Assembly (NCBI RefSeq): GCF_004121055.1 | Contig: NZ_PYAL01000003.1 | Coordinates: forward strand, 1-64,000 | DNA: 64,000 nucleotides | Source: Achromobacter aloeverae | GTDB taxonomy: Bacteria > Pseudomonadota > Gammaproteobacteria > Burkholderiales > Burkholderiaceae_B | Direction: 5' to 3' | In this document: piece after piece, positions 9,310-18,700 of the stretch | Layout of the letters: each line of letters opens with the position of its first letter | Numbering within the stretch: the first letter of the stretch is position 1 | Position numbers and translations under genes: made by a program | Notes under the pieces: model-generated | Seen by the model: the letters and a program-made list of their open reading frames with translations, nothing else | What the model was told of the DNA's origin: nothing | Databases searched by the model: none

Positions 9310-10401
9310 TCAGCGCGTTTCTCTTTCAAGCGCGGCGATGCGCTGCTCGTCGAACGTATATCCCCAGCCCGGGCGCTCCGGCACGATCGCCATGCCGTCG
9401 GCGAATTCCAGCGGCTCGCGATACAGCGTCGAGAACCAGGGCATGTACTCCAGGAAGATCGCGTTGGACAGCGCGCCCAGCACCTGCAGGCTGGTCTCGG
9501 GAAACAGGTGGCTGGATACGGGAACGTCGTGGCTCTCGGCCATGTGCCCGACGCGCATGAATTCGCTGACGCCGCCCACCCGCTGCAGGTCGGGCATCAG
9601 GACGTCGGCGCTGCGCAAGGTCAGCATGTGGCGAAAGCCGTAGCGGGTGTACTCGGTTTCGCCGCTGGCGATGGGCGTGTCCAGGGCTGCCGCCACGCGC
9701 GCCAACCCTTCGAGGTCCCAGGCCGGCAAGGGCTCCTCGAACCACGTCAGGTCGTGCTCTTCCAGCAGGCGGCCCAGGCGTATCGCCTGGGCTTCGTTCA
9801 AGCCCTGATTGGCGTCGGCCATCAGCTTGACGCCCGGGCCGATTGCGGCGCGCACGGCGCGCACCCGCTCGGCATCCTGCCGCGCGTCCGGCATGCCCAG
9901 TCGCATCTTCACCGCGCGGAAACCCTGCGCCACCATGTCTTGCGCTTCGCGCGCCAGCGCGTCGATATCGCGGTCCAGCCACAGGCCGCCGCTGTGGTAA
10001 GCGGGCAGGCGGTTGCGCGCGCCGCCCAGCAGGCGATACAGCGGCAGGCCGGCGGCCTTGCCCGCGATGTCCCACAGGGCGCCGTCCAGGGCGGAGATGC
10101 CCATCACCGTGACGCCTTTGTGCCCGAAAAAGTTGATGTCCTTCCAGGCGCGCGCCCAGAAGCCGGCGATATGCCCCGGATCCTGGCCGACGAGCAGGTC
10201 GGCCAGTTCGTCGACCATCTGGCGCAGCACGCGCGTGCGGCGATCGTTCAGCGCGAACACCAGGTTCTCGCCGACGATGCCCGCATCCGTGTGCACATGG
10301 ACCAGCACGCAGCCGCAGCTGTGCAACTGTCCCAGCGCGCTGCCTATCGGCTGTTCAAAAGGCAGGCGCACGACGCGGGTTCGAACCTCGGTGACCTTCA
10401 T
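9310..10401 (-). CDS. Mandelate racemase/muconate lactonizing enzyme family protein (second copy)
   Basis: 363 aa enolase-superfamily enzyme. It has the capping domain, then the barrel with a Lys-containing second strand (RAVKMRLG), metal ligands Asp in MADANQG, Glu in WFEEPL and Glu in IASGETE, and a catalytic-type His in VSSHLFPE. These enzymes abstract the proton alpha to a carboxylate; the His/Lys layout is that of acid-sugar dehydratases. Its ATG (10401) overlaps the stop of the upstream enolase gene by four bases (ATGA). The frame extends about 160 codons further upstream, but that part is antisense/shifted reading of the neighbour and was left out. Confidence 0.9.
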   Translation of the reverse strand: MKVTEVRTRVVRLPFEQPIGSALGQLHSCGCVLVHVHTDAGIVGENLVFALNDRRTRVLRQMVDELADLLVGQDPGHIAGFWARAWKDINFFGHKGVTVMGISALDGALWDIAGKAAGLPLYRLLGGARNRLPAYHSGGLWLDRDIDALAREAQDMVAQGFRAVKMRLGMPDARQDAERVRAVRAAIGPGVKLMADANQGLNEAQAIRLGRLLEEHDLTWFEEPLPAWDLEGLARVAAALDTPIASGETEYTRYGFRHMLTLRSADVLMPDLQRVGGVSEFMRVGHMAESHDVPVSSHLFPETSLQVLGALSNAIFLEYMPWFSTLYREPLEFADGMAIVPERPGWGYTFDEQRIAALERETR

Positions 10402-11516
10402 GGGCGGGCTCCGCGAGTGACGTGGGGTTGGCCGACGCGGTAGCGCGCCAGTACATCCGGGTCGGGGTCGCAGCCCAGGCCGGGACCTTGCGGCACGGAC
10501 ACCTTGCCGTCCTGCGTGCGGACCCAGGGATCGAAGGGATTGGCCTCCATGTCCAGCCACAAGACCTCGATCAGCGGGCGCTGCGGCAGCGCGGCGGCGA
10601 TGTGCAGCGTGGCGATGAAGCCCGGCCCGAAGTAGGGACAGTGCGGGACGGTCTGCACGCCGTGCGCCTGGCACAGCGTGGCCACCTTCATGGCTTCGCC
10701 GATGCCGCCCAGCTTGGTCACGCTGGGTTGCGCGATGTCCAGCGCGCCCGCTTCCAACAGGGTCTTGAAGCCGGTGGGCCCGGCCACGTTCTCGCCGGCC
10801 GCGATCGGAATGCCGCGCGTCCGCACGCGCGCCAGGCCTTCGGCATCCTCCGGCGGCCAGACCGGCTCCTCCAGCCAATAGAGCCCGTCACCGCGCATCG
10901 CATCCGCCATCCGCAGCGCCGTGGGCACGTCCCAGGCGCAGTTGGTGTCCAGCATGACGGCGGCGCCGTTGGCGGCTTGCAGCGAAGCCCGCACTGCTTC
11001 GTGCGTCACCTCGTGCAGCTTGATGTGACGGTAGCCGCGGTCGGCGGCCGCGGCGGTGTTGCGCGCCACCAGCGCGCAATCGGTGTAGTTCAGCAGGCTG
11101 GCGTAGGCCGGCAGCTCCGTGCACGGCGCCGCGCCCAGCAAACGGTGCACGGGCATGCCGGCGCGCTTGCCCAACAGGTCCCACAGGGCGATTTCGATGC
11201 CGGACCAGGCATAGACATAGCAGCCGTTGCGGCCCAGCAGATGGGTGGCATGCAGGACCTGGCGGGTCAGGCCGGCGATGTCGCCGGCATCGCGGCCGAC
11301 GGCCAGCGGCGCGACGATGGTATCGAGCGCGGCGCGCGTGGCGGGAATGGCCGCGTGGCCGAAGGCCTCGCCCCAGCCAACCAGGCCGTCCTCGGTCTCG
11401 ACCCGCACCAACAGGATTTCCAGCTTGTCCCACAGTGCGCCGGCAAAGCGCTGATAGGGCCCGCCCATGTCGAAGGGCAGGGACACGACATCGGATGTGA
11501 CGGATACGATTTTCAT
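10398..11516 (-). CDS. Mandelate racemase/muconate lactonizing enzyme family protein (first copy)
   Basis: 372 aa from ATG 11516. Barrel motifs visible: RHIKLHEV (KxH in place of KxK), metal ligands Asp in MLDTNCAW, Glu in YWLEEPV and Glu in AAGENVAG, and a His in VPHCPYFGPG. This differs in active-site detail from the second copy downstream, so the two probably act on different acids or in sequence rather than being duplicates. An ATG four codons earlier (11528) has no Shine-Dalgarno; the chosen ATG overlaps the stop of a tiny upstream frame (11513-11542) that does have one, so initiation may be coupled to it. First structural gene of the operon. Confidence 0.88.
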   Translation of the reverse strand: MKIVSVTSDVVSLPFDMGGPYQRFAGALWDKLEILLVRVETEDGLVGWGEAFGHAAIPATRAALDTIVAPLAVGRDAGDIAGLTRQVLHATHLLGRNGCYVYAWSGIEIALWDLLGKRAGMPVHRLLGAAPCTELPAYASLLNYTDCALVARNTAAAADRGYRHIKLHEVTHEAVRASLQAANGAAVMLDTNCAWDVPTALRMADAMRGDGLYWLEEPVWPPEDAEGLARVRTRGIPIAAGENVAGPTGFKTLLEAGALDIAQPSVTKLGGIGEAMKVATLCQAHGVQTVPHCPYFGPGFIATLHIAAALPQRPLIEVLWLDMEANPFDPWVRTQDGKVSVPQGPGLGCDPDPDVLARYRVGQPHVTRGARP

Positions 11517-11542
11517 CCGCCGCACCATTCAAGCTGCGCCAT
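11513..11542 (-). CDS. Candidate nine-codon leader peptide ahead of the enolase operon
   Basis: A small frame, MAQLEWCGG then TGA. It has the strongest Shine-Dalgarno of the region (AGGAGGAG, six bases before the ATG). Its TGA overlaps the ATG of the first enolase gene in the form ATGA, so ribosomes finishing it would be placed to restart on the enolase. Seen in the sequence: the site, start, stop and overlap. Inferred: that it is translated and serves coupling or sensing. The alternative is that the Shine-Dalgarno simply serves the enolase from a longer distance. Confidence 0.4.
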   Translation of the reverse strand: MAQLEWCGG

Positions 11543-11698
11543 GACGTCTCCTCCTGGCGATTCTTGTGATGGGGCAGCTCGCGGGGCGCTGTGCCGCGCC
11601 TTGCCGACGGCTGCCTTCGTTTGGGTACCTTTGTTCGCGACCTGAATGAGGATAGGTAGGCCACAAAATAAAATCAATTGAGTACACCTAATTTCGAC

Positions 11699-11713
11699 AT
11701 AAGGTGTTCTTAT
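11699..11713. promoter_or_regulatory. LysR-type operator (ATAAG-N5-CTTAT)
   Basis: A perfect 5-bp inverted repeat with a 5-base spacer, matching the T-N11-A core of LysR boxes. It lies in the 266-base space between the enolase operon and the divergent LysR gene, about 96 bases before the LysR start. The surrounding DNA is AT-rich for this genome. It is probably bound by the LysR protein encoded at 11809 to control both directions. Confidence 0.6.
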
Positions 11714-11808
11714 ATGCCTCAGCACTGCCGCAAGGCCCGGAACACGAGAAAAACACGCGGACCCGCGCCCCCACGCGGGCAGCCCAGGACGCATGAAAGG
11801 AGCGAGAC

Positions 11809-12735
11809 ATGGCGCTTACCGTACGCCAGCTGGAGGTCATCCGTGCCGTCAGCCTGCATGGTTCGGTCACCGAGGCAGCCAGCGCGTTGGGCATCTCCCA
11901 GCCCGCCATCAGCCTGATGCTGCGCGATTGCGCCTCCCACGCCGGTTTTCCCTTTTTCGTGCGCAAGCACGGCCGCTTGCAGGCCACCCGCGAAACCCAG
12001 GTCATCCTGGCGGAACTCAACCGGATCTTCGACGGCATCGAGCGCGTCAATCGCCTGATGGACGACATGCGCGACATGACGGTGGGCACGGTGCAGGTGG
12101 CCTCGGTGCCGACCCTGGCCGACAACCTCATTTCGCCCACCATCGCCGCTTTCCAGAAAGCGTGGCCCAATATCCAGGTTGGCGTGTTCACGCTGGACAA
12201 TGTCGGCGTGTTCGAGAACGTCATCCAGGAGCGCGTGGACTTCGGCCTGGCCCTGTCGCCGCTGAACCATCGCGATGGCCGGGGCGTCGACGGCCGATTG
12301 GTCGATCTTTGCACGACCGAGCTGGTCTGCGTGATGCATCCCGACTGCCCGCTGGCGCGGCGCGAGGTGGTGATGCCCAAGGACCTGGCGCCCTATCCGC
12401 TGATTTCCTTCGGCAAGAGCCTGCCGCTGGGCGCGCTGGTGGAGGAAAGCTTCCAGCGCGCCGGCGTGCCGCGGCGCATCGCGCTGGAGGTGACCCTGAC
12501 CTCGGTGGCGTGCTCGCTTGCGCGCTCGGGCGCCGGCGTGGCGATCATCGACCCCTTTCACTTGTGGAGCGAGCGCGATCACGGGGTGGTCACGGTGCCC
12601 TACGCGCCCCGCACCGAGGTGCGGGCGCAGATGGTGCTGCCCAGCAATGCGCCGCTGTCGCGCTCCGCGCGGCTGTTCGTCGACGCGCTGCGGCAGACCG
12701 CGCGGCAGCGACAGGGGGCGCTGCTGGCGGCCTGA
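11809..12735 (+). CDS. LysR-family transcriptional regulator of the enolase/LIV operon
   Basis: 308 aa. N-terminal winged HTH (residues about 4-60: LTVRQLEVIRAVSLHGSVTE then ASALGISQPAIS), followed by a LysR co-inducer domain from about residue 90. AAGGAG sits 8 bases before the ATG. It is transcribed away from the sugar-acid operon and shares its promoter region, which is the usual arrangement for a LysR activator sensing the pathway's substrate or product. Note FPFFVRKHGRLQATRE, a variant of the usual LF-R linker region. Confidence 0.92.
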   Translation: MALTVRQLEVIRAVSLHGSVTEAASALGISQPAISLMLRDCASHAGFPFFVRKHGRLQATRETQVILAELNRIFDGIERVNRLMDDMRDMTVGTVQVASVPTLADNLISPTIAAFQKAWPNIQVGVFTLDNVGVFENVIQERVDFGLALSPLNHRDGRGVDGRLVDLCTTELVCVMHPDCPLARREVVMPKDLAPYPLISFGKSLPLGALVEESFQRAGVPRRIALEVTLTSVACSLARSGAGVAIIDPFHLWSERDHGVVTVPYAPRTEVRAQMVLPSNAPLSRSARLFVDALRQTARQRQGALLAA

Positions 12736-12833
12736 CGGCGGCTTGATGGCACCCCGGCCCCAGCCGGTCCCTACGCGTGTCCGGGAAAGCCCTGATCCGG
12801 GTTAATCCTTAGCGGTGGCGGCGGCCGGATTGC

Positions 12834-12853
12834 AACTGACAGTTTTGTCAGTT
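12834..12853. promoter_or_regulatory. CusR/CopR-box-like inverted repeat upstream of the RND operon
   Basis: AACTGACA-GTTT-TGTCAGTT: a perfect 8-bp inverted repeat with a 4-base spacer. The core TGACA-N4-TGTCA matches the known CusR box pattern of copper-responsive OmpR-type regulators. A TACAGT at 12885-12890, about 32 bases further on, could be the -10 element. The best candidate ligand is the response regulator encoded at 18959. Confidence 0.55.
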
Positions 12854-12971
12854 TTCCGACAGCGTGGCGTCCGTTCGCGACGCCTACAGTGCGTCATGGC
12901 AAGGCCGGCGCCTGGTGGCGCGCGGGCCTCTTTTCTCCCCCGCAACCCCTTCCCGAACCGCGCGCTGCGTC

Positions 12972-14495
12972 ATGACTCCTCCGTTTTGCCGGCCGTCACG
13001 CCCACCGGGGCGGCTGAAACCTTTCCCGAAGCTGGCCTGCCCGGCCGCCGTCCTGGCCGCTGTCGTGGTCCTCTCCGGCTGCGCCGCGGGGCCCGACTAC
13101 GTGCGGCCGGCGATGCAGGTGCCTGTCGCCTATGCCGAGCCCGGCCCTTGGAAGACCGCGGCCCCAAGCCACGTCGACCCCAACGGACGCTGGTGGACGG
13201 CGTACGGCGACCCCGTGCTGGATGGCCTGATCGACCAGGCCAACCAGGCCAACCAGGACATCGCTCTGGCGGCCGCGCAGTACCGCCAGGCGCGCGCCGC
13301 AGCCGATGCCGCCCGGGCGGCCTTCTGGCCGACGGCGGGCCTCAGCGCCAGCGCCGACCGGGCGCGCGCCTTTTCAAGCGGCACCAACAAGCTGGGCAAT
13401 GCCCACGCCATCGGCCTGGATGTCAGCTGGGAACCCGACCTGTGGGGCGCCGTGCGGCGGTCGGTCGAGGCCGGCAATGCCACCGCCCAGGCCGGCGCGG
13501 CGCAATTGGCGGCCGCGCGCCTGAGCATTCAGGCCACCCTGGCCCAGGACTATTTGCAGCTGCGCGTGACCGACCAGGAAAAGGCCTTGTACGCCCGCAC
13601 CATCGACGCCTATGAACGCGCGCTGAAACTGACCCGCAGCCAGTACGCGGCGGGCGTGGCGCTGCGGTCGGACGTGGCCCTGGCCGAAGCGACGCTGAAC
13701 ACCACGCGCGCCCAGGCCATCGACCTGGACCAGCAGCGGCGCCAGTTGCAGCATGCGATCGCCATCCTGACCGGCCGCGCGCCGGCGGATTTCACCCTGC
13801 CGGCGGATCCGGCCTGGCGTCCCGCGCTGCCGCAGGCGCCGGTGGGCCTGCCTTCGGAGCTGCTGGAACGTCGTCCCGACATCGCGACCGCTGAACGCCA
13901 GGCGGCCGCCGCCAACGCCAATATCGGCGTGGCGCGCGCGGCCTACTTCCCGTCGGTGGTGCTCAGCGCGACGGGCGGGTTCACGGGCGGCGGCTTCGGG
14001 CCCTGGTTCAATACCCCGGGCCGCATCTGGTCGCTGGGGGCCGCGCTGGCCGAAACCCTGTTCGACGGCGGACTGCGCGCGGCTCGCGATGCGCAGGCGG
14101 TGGCCGCCTACGACGCCGCCGTGGCGCAATACAAGCAGACCGTGCTGGGCGGCTTCCAGGAAGTCGAGGACAACCTCGCCACCCTGAGCGTGCTGGCCGA
14201 CGAAAGCCAGGCGCAGGACCAGGCGGTGAGCGCTTCGCGCCTGTCCGAACAGCTGGCCTTGAGCCAATACCGCGCCGGCACCGTGACCTACCTGAACGTG
14301 GTGACGGCGCAGAACCTGACCCTTTCCAACGAGCGCGGCGCGGTCCAGCTGCTGGGCCGCCAACTGGTCGCCAGCGTGGCCTTGATCAAGGCCACCGGCG
14401 GCGGCTGGGATGCCTCGCAACTGGGGACGGGCGCAAGCGCGACCCCTGTCGTTTCCGCCACGGCCGCGCCGGCCGGGCAAACCAAACCAGACTGA
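12972..14495 (+). CDS. RND efflux outer-membrane lipoprotein (NodT/OprM family)
   Basis: 507 aa. It has a long N-terminus, then a lipoprotein signal with lipobox LSGC (Cys about 37), and AAGPDYVRP as in OprM/CusC-type factors. Two repeated TolC-like halves follow, each ending in a coiled-coil hairpin (for example VSWEPDLWGAVRR and NIGVARAAYFPSVVLSATGG). It forms the outer-membrane channel of the tripartite pump encoded by the next two genes. The start is uncertain: no clear Shine-Dalgarno precedes 12972, and the frame remains open 36 codons further up. It is unusual but not unique for this gene to come first in the operon. Confidence 0.9.
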   Translation: MTPPFCRPSRPPGRLKPFPKLACPAAVLAAVVVLSGCAAGPDYVRPAMQVPVAYAEPGPWKTAAPSHVDPNGRWWTAYGDPVLDGLIDQANQANQDIALAAAQYRQARAAADAARAAFWPTAGLSASADRARAFSSGTNKLGNAHAIGLDVSWEPDLWGAVRRSVEAGNATAQAGAAQLAAARLSIQATLAQDYLQLRVTDQEKALYARTIDAYERALKLTRSQYAAGVALRSDVALAEATLNTTRAQAIDLDQQRRQLQHAIAILTGRAPADFTLPADPAWRPALPQAPVGLPSELLERRPDIATAERQAAAANANIGVARAAYFPSVVLSATGGFTGGGFGPWFNTPGRIWSLGAALAETLFDGGLRAARDAQAVAAYDAAVAQYKQTVLGGFQEVEDNLATLSVLADESQAQDQAVSASRLSEQLALSQYRAGTVTYLNVVTAQNLTLSNERGAVQLLGRQLVASVALIKATGGGWDASQLGTGASATPVVSATAAPAGQTKPD

Positions 14496-14507
14496 AGAGG
14501 CATCGAC

Positions 14508-15722
14508 ATGGCCAAATCTTCGACTCAGCGCCGCGTAGGCGTGGCAACCGGCATCGTGGCCCTGGCGGGCCTGGGCATCGCCTTCTGGGGTATCGGGCAC
14601 AATGCCGCCGCCGATACGCCGGCGACGCAGGGACCGCCCGTGATGGTGACGTCCACCGCGGTCAAGCGCGCCGATGTGCCCATCTACCTGACGGGCGTCG
14701 GGACCGTCACGCCCAACCAGTCGGTGACCGTCAAGGCGCGCGTGGACGGGCAGCTCGACAAGGTAGCCTTCACCGAGGGCCAGGACGTGACGGCCGGGCA
14801 ACTGCTGGCCCAGATCGACCCGCGCACCTTGCAAGCGCAGCTGGCGCAAGCGCAGGCGCAACAGGCCAAGGACCAGGCGCAGCTGACCAACGCCAACCTT
14901 GATCTGCAACGCTATACGCGCTTGAGCAAGGAAGACGCCACCACGCAGCAGACCCTGGATACGCAGCGCGCGCTGGTGGCGCAACTGGACGCGGCGGTGA
15001 AGACCGACGCGGCCCAGGTCGCCTACGCCAAGGTGCAGCTGGGCTTCACCACCATTACCGCCCCGATCAACGGACGCACCGGCGCGCGCCTGGTGGACCA
15101 AGGCAATATCGTGCACGCGACCGATACCACGGGGCTCGTGGTGATCAACCAGATCGACCCCATCAGCGTGGTGTTCACGCTGCCCGAAGCGCATGTGCCG
15201 GATATCAACCAGGCCGCGGCGCACGACCAGCAGGGCCTGCCGGTCACCGCCCTGCGCCGCGACAGCGAACAGGTGCTGGGCAAGGGCAAGCTGGTGCTGG
15301 TCAACAACCAGATCGATACCTCCAGCGGCACGGTGCAGTTGAAGGCGTCCTTTCCCAATCCCGAGCATCTGCTGTGGCCCGGCCAGTACGTGAACGCGCG
15401 CCTGCGGCTGGGCACGCACACCGGCGCGCTGACCATCCCCGCGCCGGCGGTGCAGCGCAGCCAGACCGGCACCTACGTCTACGTCATCGACGAACATACC
15501 GTGGCGCGGATGCAGCCCGTGCACGTCGCCATGATCCAGGATGGCGTGGCCGTCATCGACAAGGGCCTGGCCGCCGGCCAGCGCGTGGTCGTCGATGGAC
15601 AGTACAAGCTCAAGCCCGGCGTGCGCACCGTGGAAAGCAAGCCCGGCCTCGCGCCGGCGGCCCGCCGCGGCGAGGCCACCGACCTGGCCATGAACCAGGT
15701 CGCAGAGGGAGCGGGTGCATGA
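14508..15722 (+). CDS. RND efflux periplasmic adaptor (membrane fusion protein, MdtA-like)
   Basis: 404 aa. One N-terminal membrane anchor (about residues 10-28), then the split lipoyl/barrel-sandwich domain (TVKARVDGQLDKVAFTEGQD), an alpha-helical hairpin rich in Gln/Ala, and the beta-barrel region with GFTTITAPINGRTGARLVD. The pattern is that of MdtA/AcrA adaptors of the multidrug class rather than of the Cu/Ag CusB class, which carries Met-rich metal sites. The Shine-Dalgarno region (AAGAGG) is good, and the stop overlaps the ATG of the transporter gene by four bases. Confidence 0.93.
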   Translation: MAKSSTQRRVGVATGIVALAGLGIAFWGIGHNAAADTPATQGPPVMVTSTAVKRADVPIYLTGVGTVTPNQSVTVKARVDGQLDKVAFTEGQDVTAGQLLAQIDPRTLQAQLAQAQAQQAKDQAQLTNANLDLQRYTRLSKEDATTQQTLDTQRALVAQLDAAVKTDAAQVAYAKVQLGFTTITAPINGRTGARLVDQGNIVHATDTTGLVVINQIDPISVVFTLPEAHVPDINQAAAHDQQGLPVTALRRDSEQVLGKGKLVLVNNQIDTSSGTVQLKASFPNPEHLLWPGQYVNARLRLGTHTGALTIPAPAVQRSQTGTYVYVIDEHTVARMQPVHVAMIQDGVAVIDKGLAAGQRVVVDGQYKLKPGVRTVESKPGLAPAARRGEATDLAMNQVAEGAGA

Positions 15723-18700
15723 GTATTTCAGCAGCATTCATCAAGCGCCCGATCGGTACGTCGTTGCTGGCGCTTGCCATCCTGTTGGTCGGTATCGCCG
15801 CGTGGCCCTTGCTGCCCGTGGCGCCGCTGCCGCAGGTGGATTTTCCGACCATCCAGGTGACGGTCAACCTGCCCGGCGGCAGTCCGGAAACCATGGCGTC
15901 CAATGTGGCGCAGCCCTTGGAGCGGCAGTTCTCGCTGATCGCCGGCCTGTCGCAGATGACCTCGACCAGCGCGCAGAGCCAGACCCAGATCACCCTGCAA
16001 TTCGACTTGAACCGCAGCATCGAATCGGCAGCCGTGGACGTGCAGGCGGCGATCAACGCGTCTTCCGGACAGCTGCCTTCCAACCTGCCCAACGCGCCCA
16101 CCTTCCGCAAGGTGAATCCGGCCGACGCGCCCATCCTGTTGCTGGCGGTGCAGTCCGATACCTTGCCGCTGACCGAGGTCAACGACTACGCCGACAACAT
16201 CCTGGCGCAGCAGATATCGCAGATCGCCGGCGTCGGCCTGGTCAATATCGCCGGCCAGCAGAAGCCCGCCGTGCGCATCCAGGTCGACCCCGACCGCCTG
16301 AAGTCCCTCAACCTGAGCCTGGAAGACATCCGCGGCGTCATCGCCAACACCACCGTCAACCAGCCCAAGGGCACGCTGGATGGCCCCGCGCAGAGCTTCA
16401 CCACGTATACCAACGACCAGCTGACCAAGGCGGCGCAGTGGAACGACATGGTGCTGGCGTACCGCAACGGCGCGCCCATCCGCGTGCGGGACGTGGGCGT
16501 GGCGGTGGACGGCCCGGAAAACAACAAACTGGCCGCATGGGCGTTCGCCGGCGCCGCCGCGCCGCCGGGCGAGGGCATCACCAACGGCCGTTCCATCGTG
16601 CTGCAGATCAGCAAGCAGCCGGGCGCCAACGTCATCGACACCGTGGACGCGATCCAGGCCGCGCTGCCGCGCCTGCGTGCCGCCATTCCGCCGTCCGTCT
16701 CCGTGAATACGGTGATCGACCGCACGCAGAACATCCGGGCCTCGGTCAAGGATGTCGAATTCACGCTGCTGCTCACCATCGGCCTGGTGGTGGTGGTGAT
16801 CTTCATGTTCCTGCGCAACGTGGCGGCCACCGTGATTCCCTGCATCACCGTGCCGCTGGCCATCCTCGGTACGGCGGGCGTCATGTACGTGCTGGGCTAC
16901 AGCCTGGACAACCTGTCGCTGATGGCGCTGACGATCGCGGTGGGGTTCGTGGTGGACGACGCCATCGTGATGCTGGAGAACATCTACCGCCACATCGAGG
17001 ACGGCATGCCGCCCTTGCAGGCGGCCTACCAGGGCGCGGGCGAAATCGGCTTCACCATCATGTCCATCTCGGTGTCGCTGGTTGCCGTGTTCATCCCGCT
17101 GCTGTTGATGGGCGGCATCGTCGGCCGGTTGTTCCGCGAGTTCGCGGTCACCGTGACGCTGACCATCGTGGTGTCGGTGATGATCTCGTTGACGCTGACG
17201 CCCATGTTGTGTTCGCGCTACCTGAAGAACCAGGGGCACGGTCATCAGCAAGGCCGGCTGGCGCGCTTGTTCGAGGCGGGCTTCGACGCCATGCTCAATG
17301 GCTACAAGCGCGGCTTGAAAATCGTGCTGCGCCATCAGTTCATCACCTTGATGACTTTCTTCGCGACCCTGGCGGTGACGGGACTGATGTTCCTCACCAT
17401 TCCCAAGGGCTTCTTTCCGCAGCAGGACACCGGCTATATCTTCGGCTTCGCGCAGTCGTCGCAGGACTCCTCGTTCGCGGCGATGAACGGGCGCATGCTG
17501 GCGCTGGCCGACGTGGTGCGCCAGGATCCGGACGTCGTCAGCTTCGGCATGAACGGCAACCAGTCGCAGTACAACACGGGCAACTTCTACATCAACCTGC
17601 GCGCCAAGGACGATGGCCGCACGGCCAGCGCCGACGACGTGATCCGGCGCTTGCGGCCCAAGCTGGCGCAGATCGAAGGCGTGACGCTGTACATGCAGGC
17701 GGGCCAGGACATCAACGTCGGCGGCCGCCTCTCGCGCACGCAGTACCAATACACGTTGACGGATTCCAACCTGGACGAGCTCAACGCGTGGGCGCCCAAG
17801 CTGGCGACGCGCCTGTCCGAGCTGCCGGAGCTGGCCGACGTCGCCTCGGACCAGCAGAACGCGGCGCCCACCGCCACGCTGGCGATCGACCGCGCGCGCG
17901 CCAGCAGCTTCGGCTTCACGCCCGCGCTGATCGACGCGACCATCTACGACGCCATCGGGCAGCGCCAGGTGGCCCAGTACTTCACCCAGCTCAACAGCTA
18001 CCACGTGGTGCTCGAAGTGACGCCGGCGCTGCAAAAGGATCCCGACATCTTCAGCAAGCTGTACCTGACGTCGCCGCTGACCAACCAGCAAGTGCCGCTA
18101 TCGACCTTCGTGCGGGTGGACACCGAGAAGACCGGCTACCTGGCCATCAACCACCAGGGGCAGTTCCCCGCCGTCACGCTGTCGTTCAACCTGGCGCCCG
18201 GCGCCTCGCTGGGCCAGGCGGTGCAGGCCATCGACAAGGCCAAGGTGGAGATGGGCGTGCCGGGCACGGTGGTCGGCTCGTTCCAGGGCGCGGCGCGGGC
18301 CTTCGGCGATTCGCTGCGGACCCAGCCCTACCTGATCGCCGCGGCCCTGATCGCCGTGTACATCGTGCTGGGCCTGCTGTACGAAAGCTATATCCATCCC
18401 ATCACCATCCTGTCGACGCTGCCGTCGGCGGGCCTGGGCGCCCTGCTGATACTCCGGGCGGGTGGCTATGACCTGTCCGTGATCGCGCTGATCGGCATCA
18501 TCCTGCTGATCGGCATCGTCAAGAAGAACGGCATCATGATGATCGACTTCGCGCTGCACGCCGAGCGCGAGCGCGGCCTGGCGCCCGTCGATGCCATCTA
18601 CGAGGCCTGCGTGCTGCGTTTCCGTCCCATCATCATGACCACCATGTGCGCCTTGCTGGGCGGCCTGCCGCTGATGCTGAGCCACGGCCAGGGCGCGGAG

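Noticed and set aside
10402-10878. N-terminal extension of the second enolase gene
   Set aside because: The frame is open for about 160 codons, but it lies inside the upstream enolase gene in another frame and shows no enolase sequence; the ATGA overlap gives the natural start.
15728-18091. A 787-codon open frame on the - strand inside the RND transporter gene
   Set aside because: Antisense to a fully recognisable transporter; low-complexity composition and no ribosome site.
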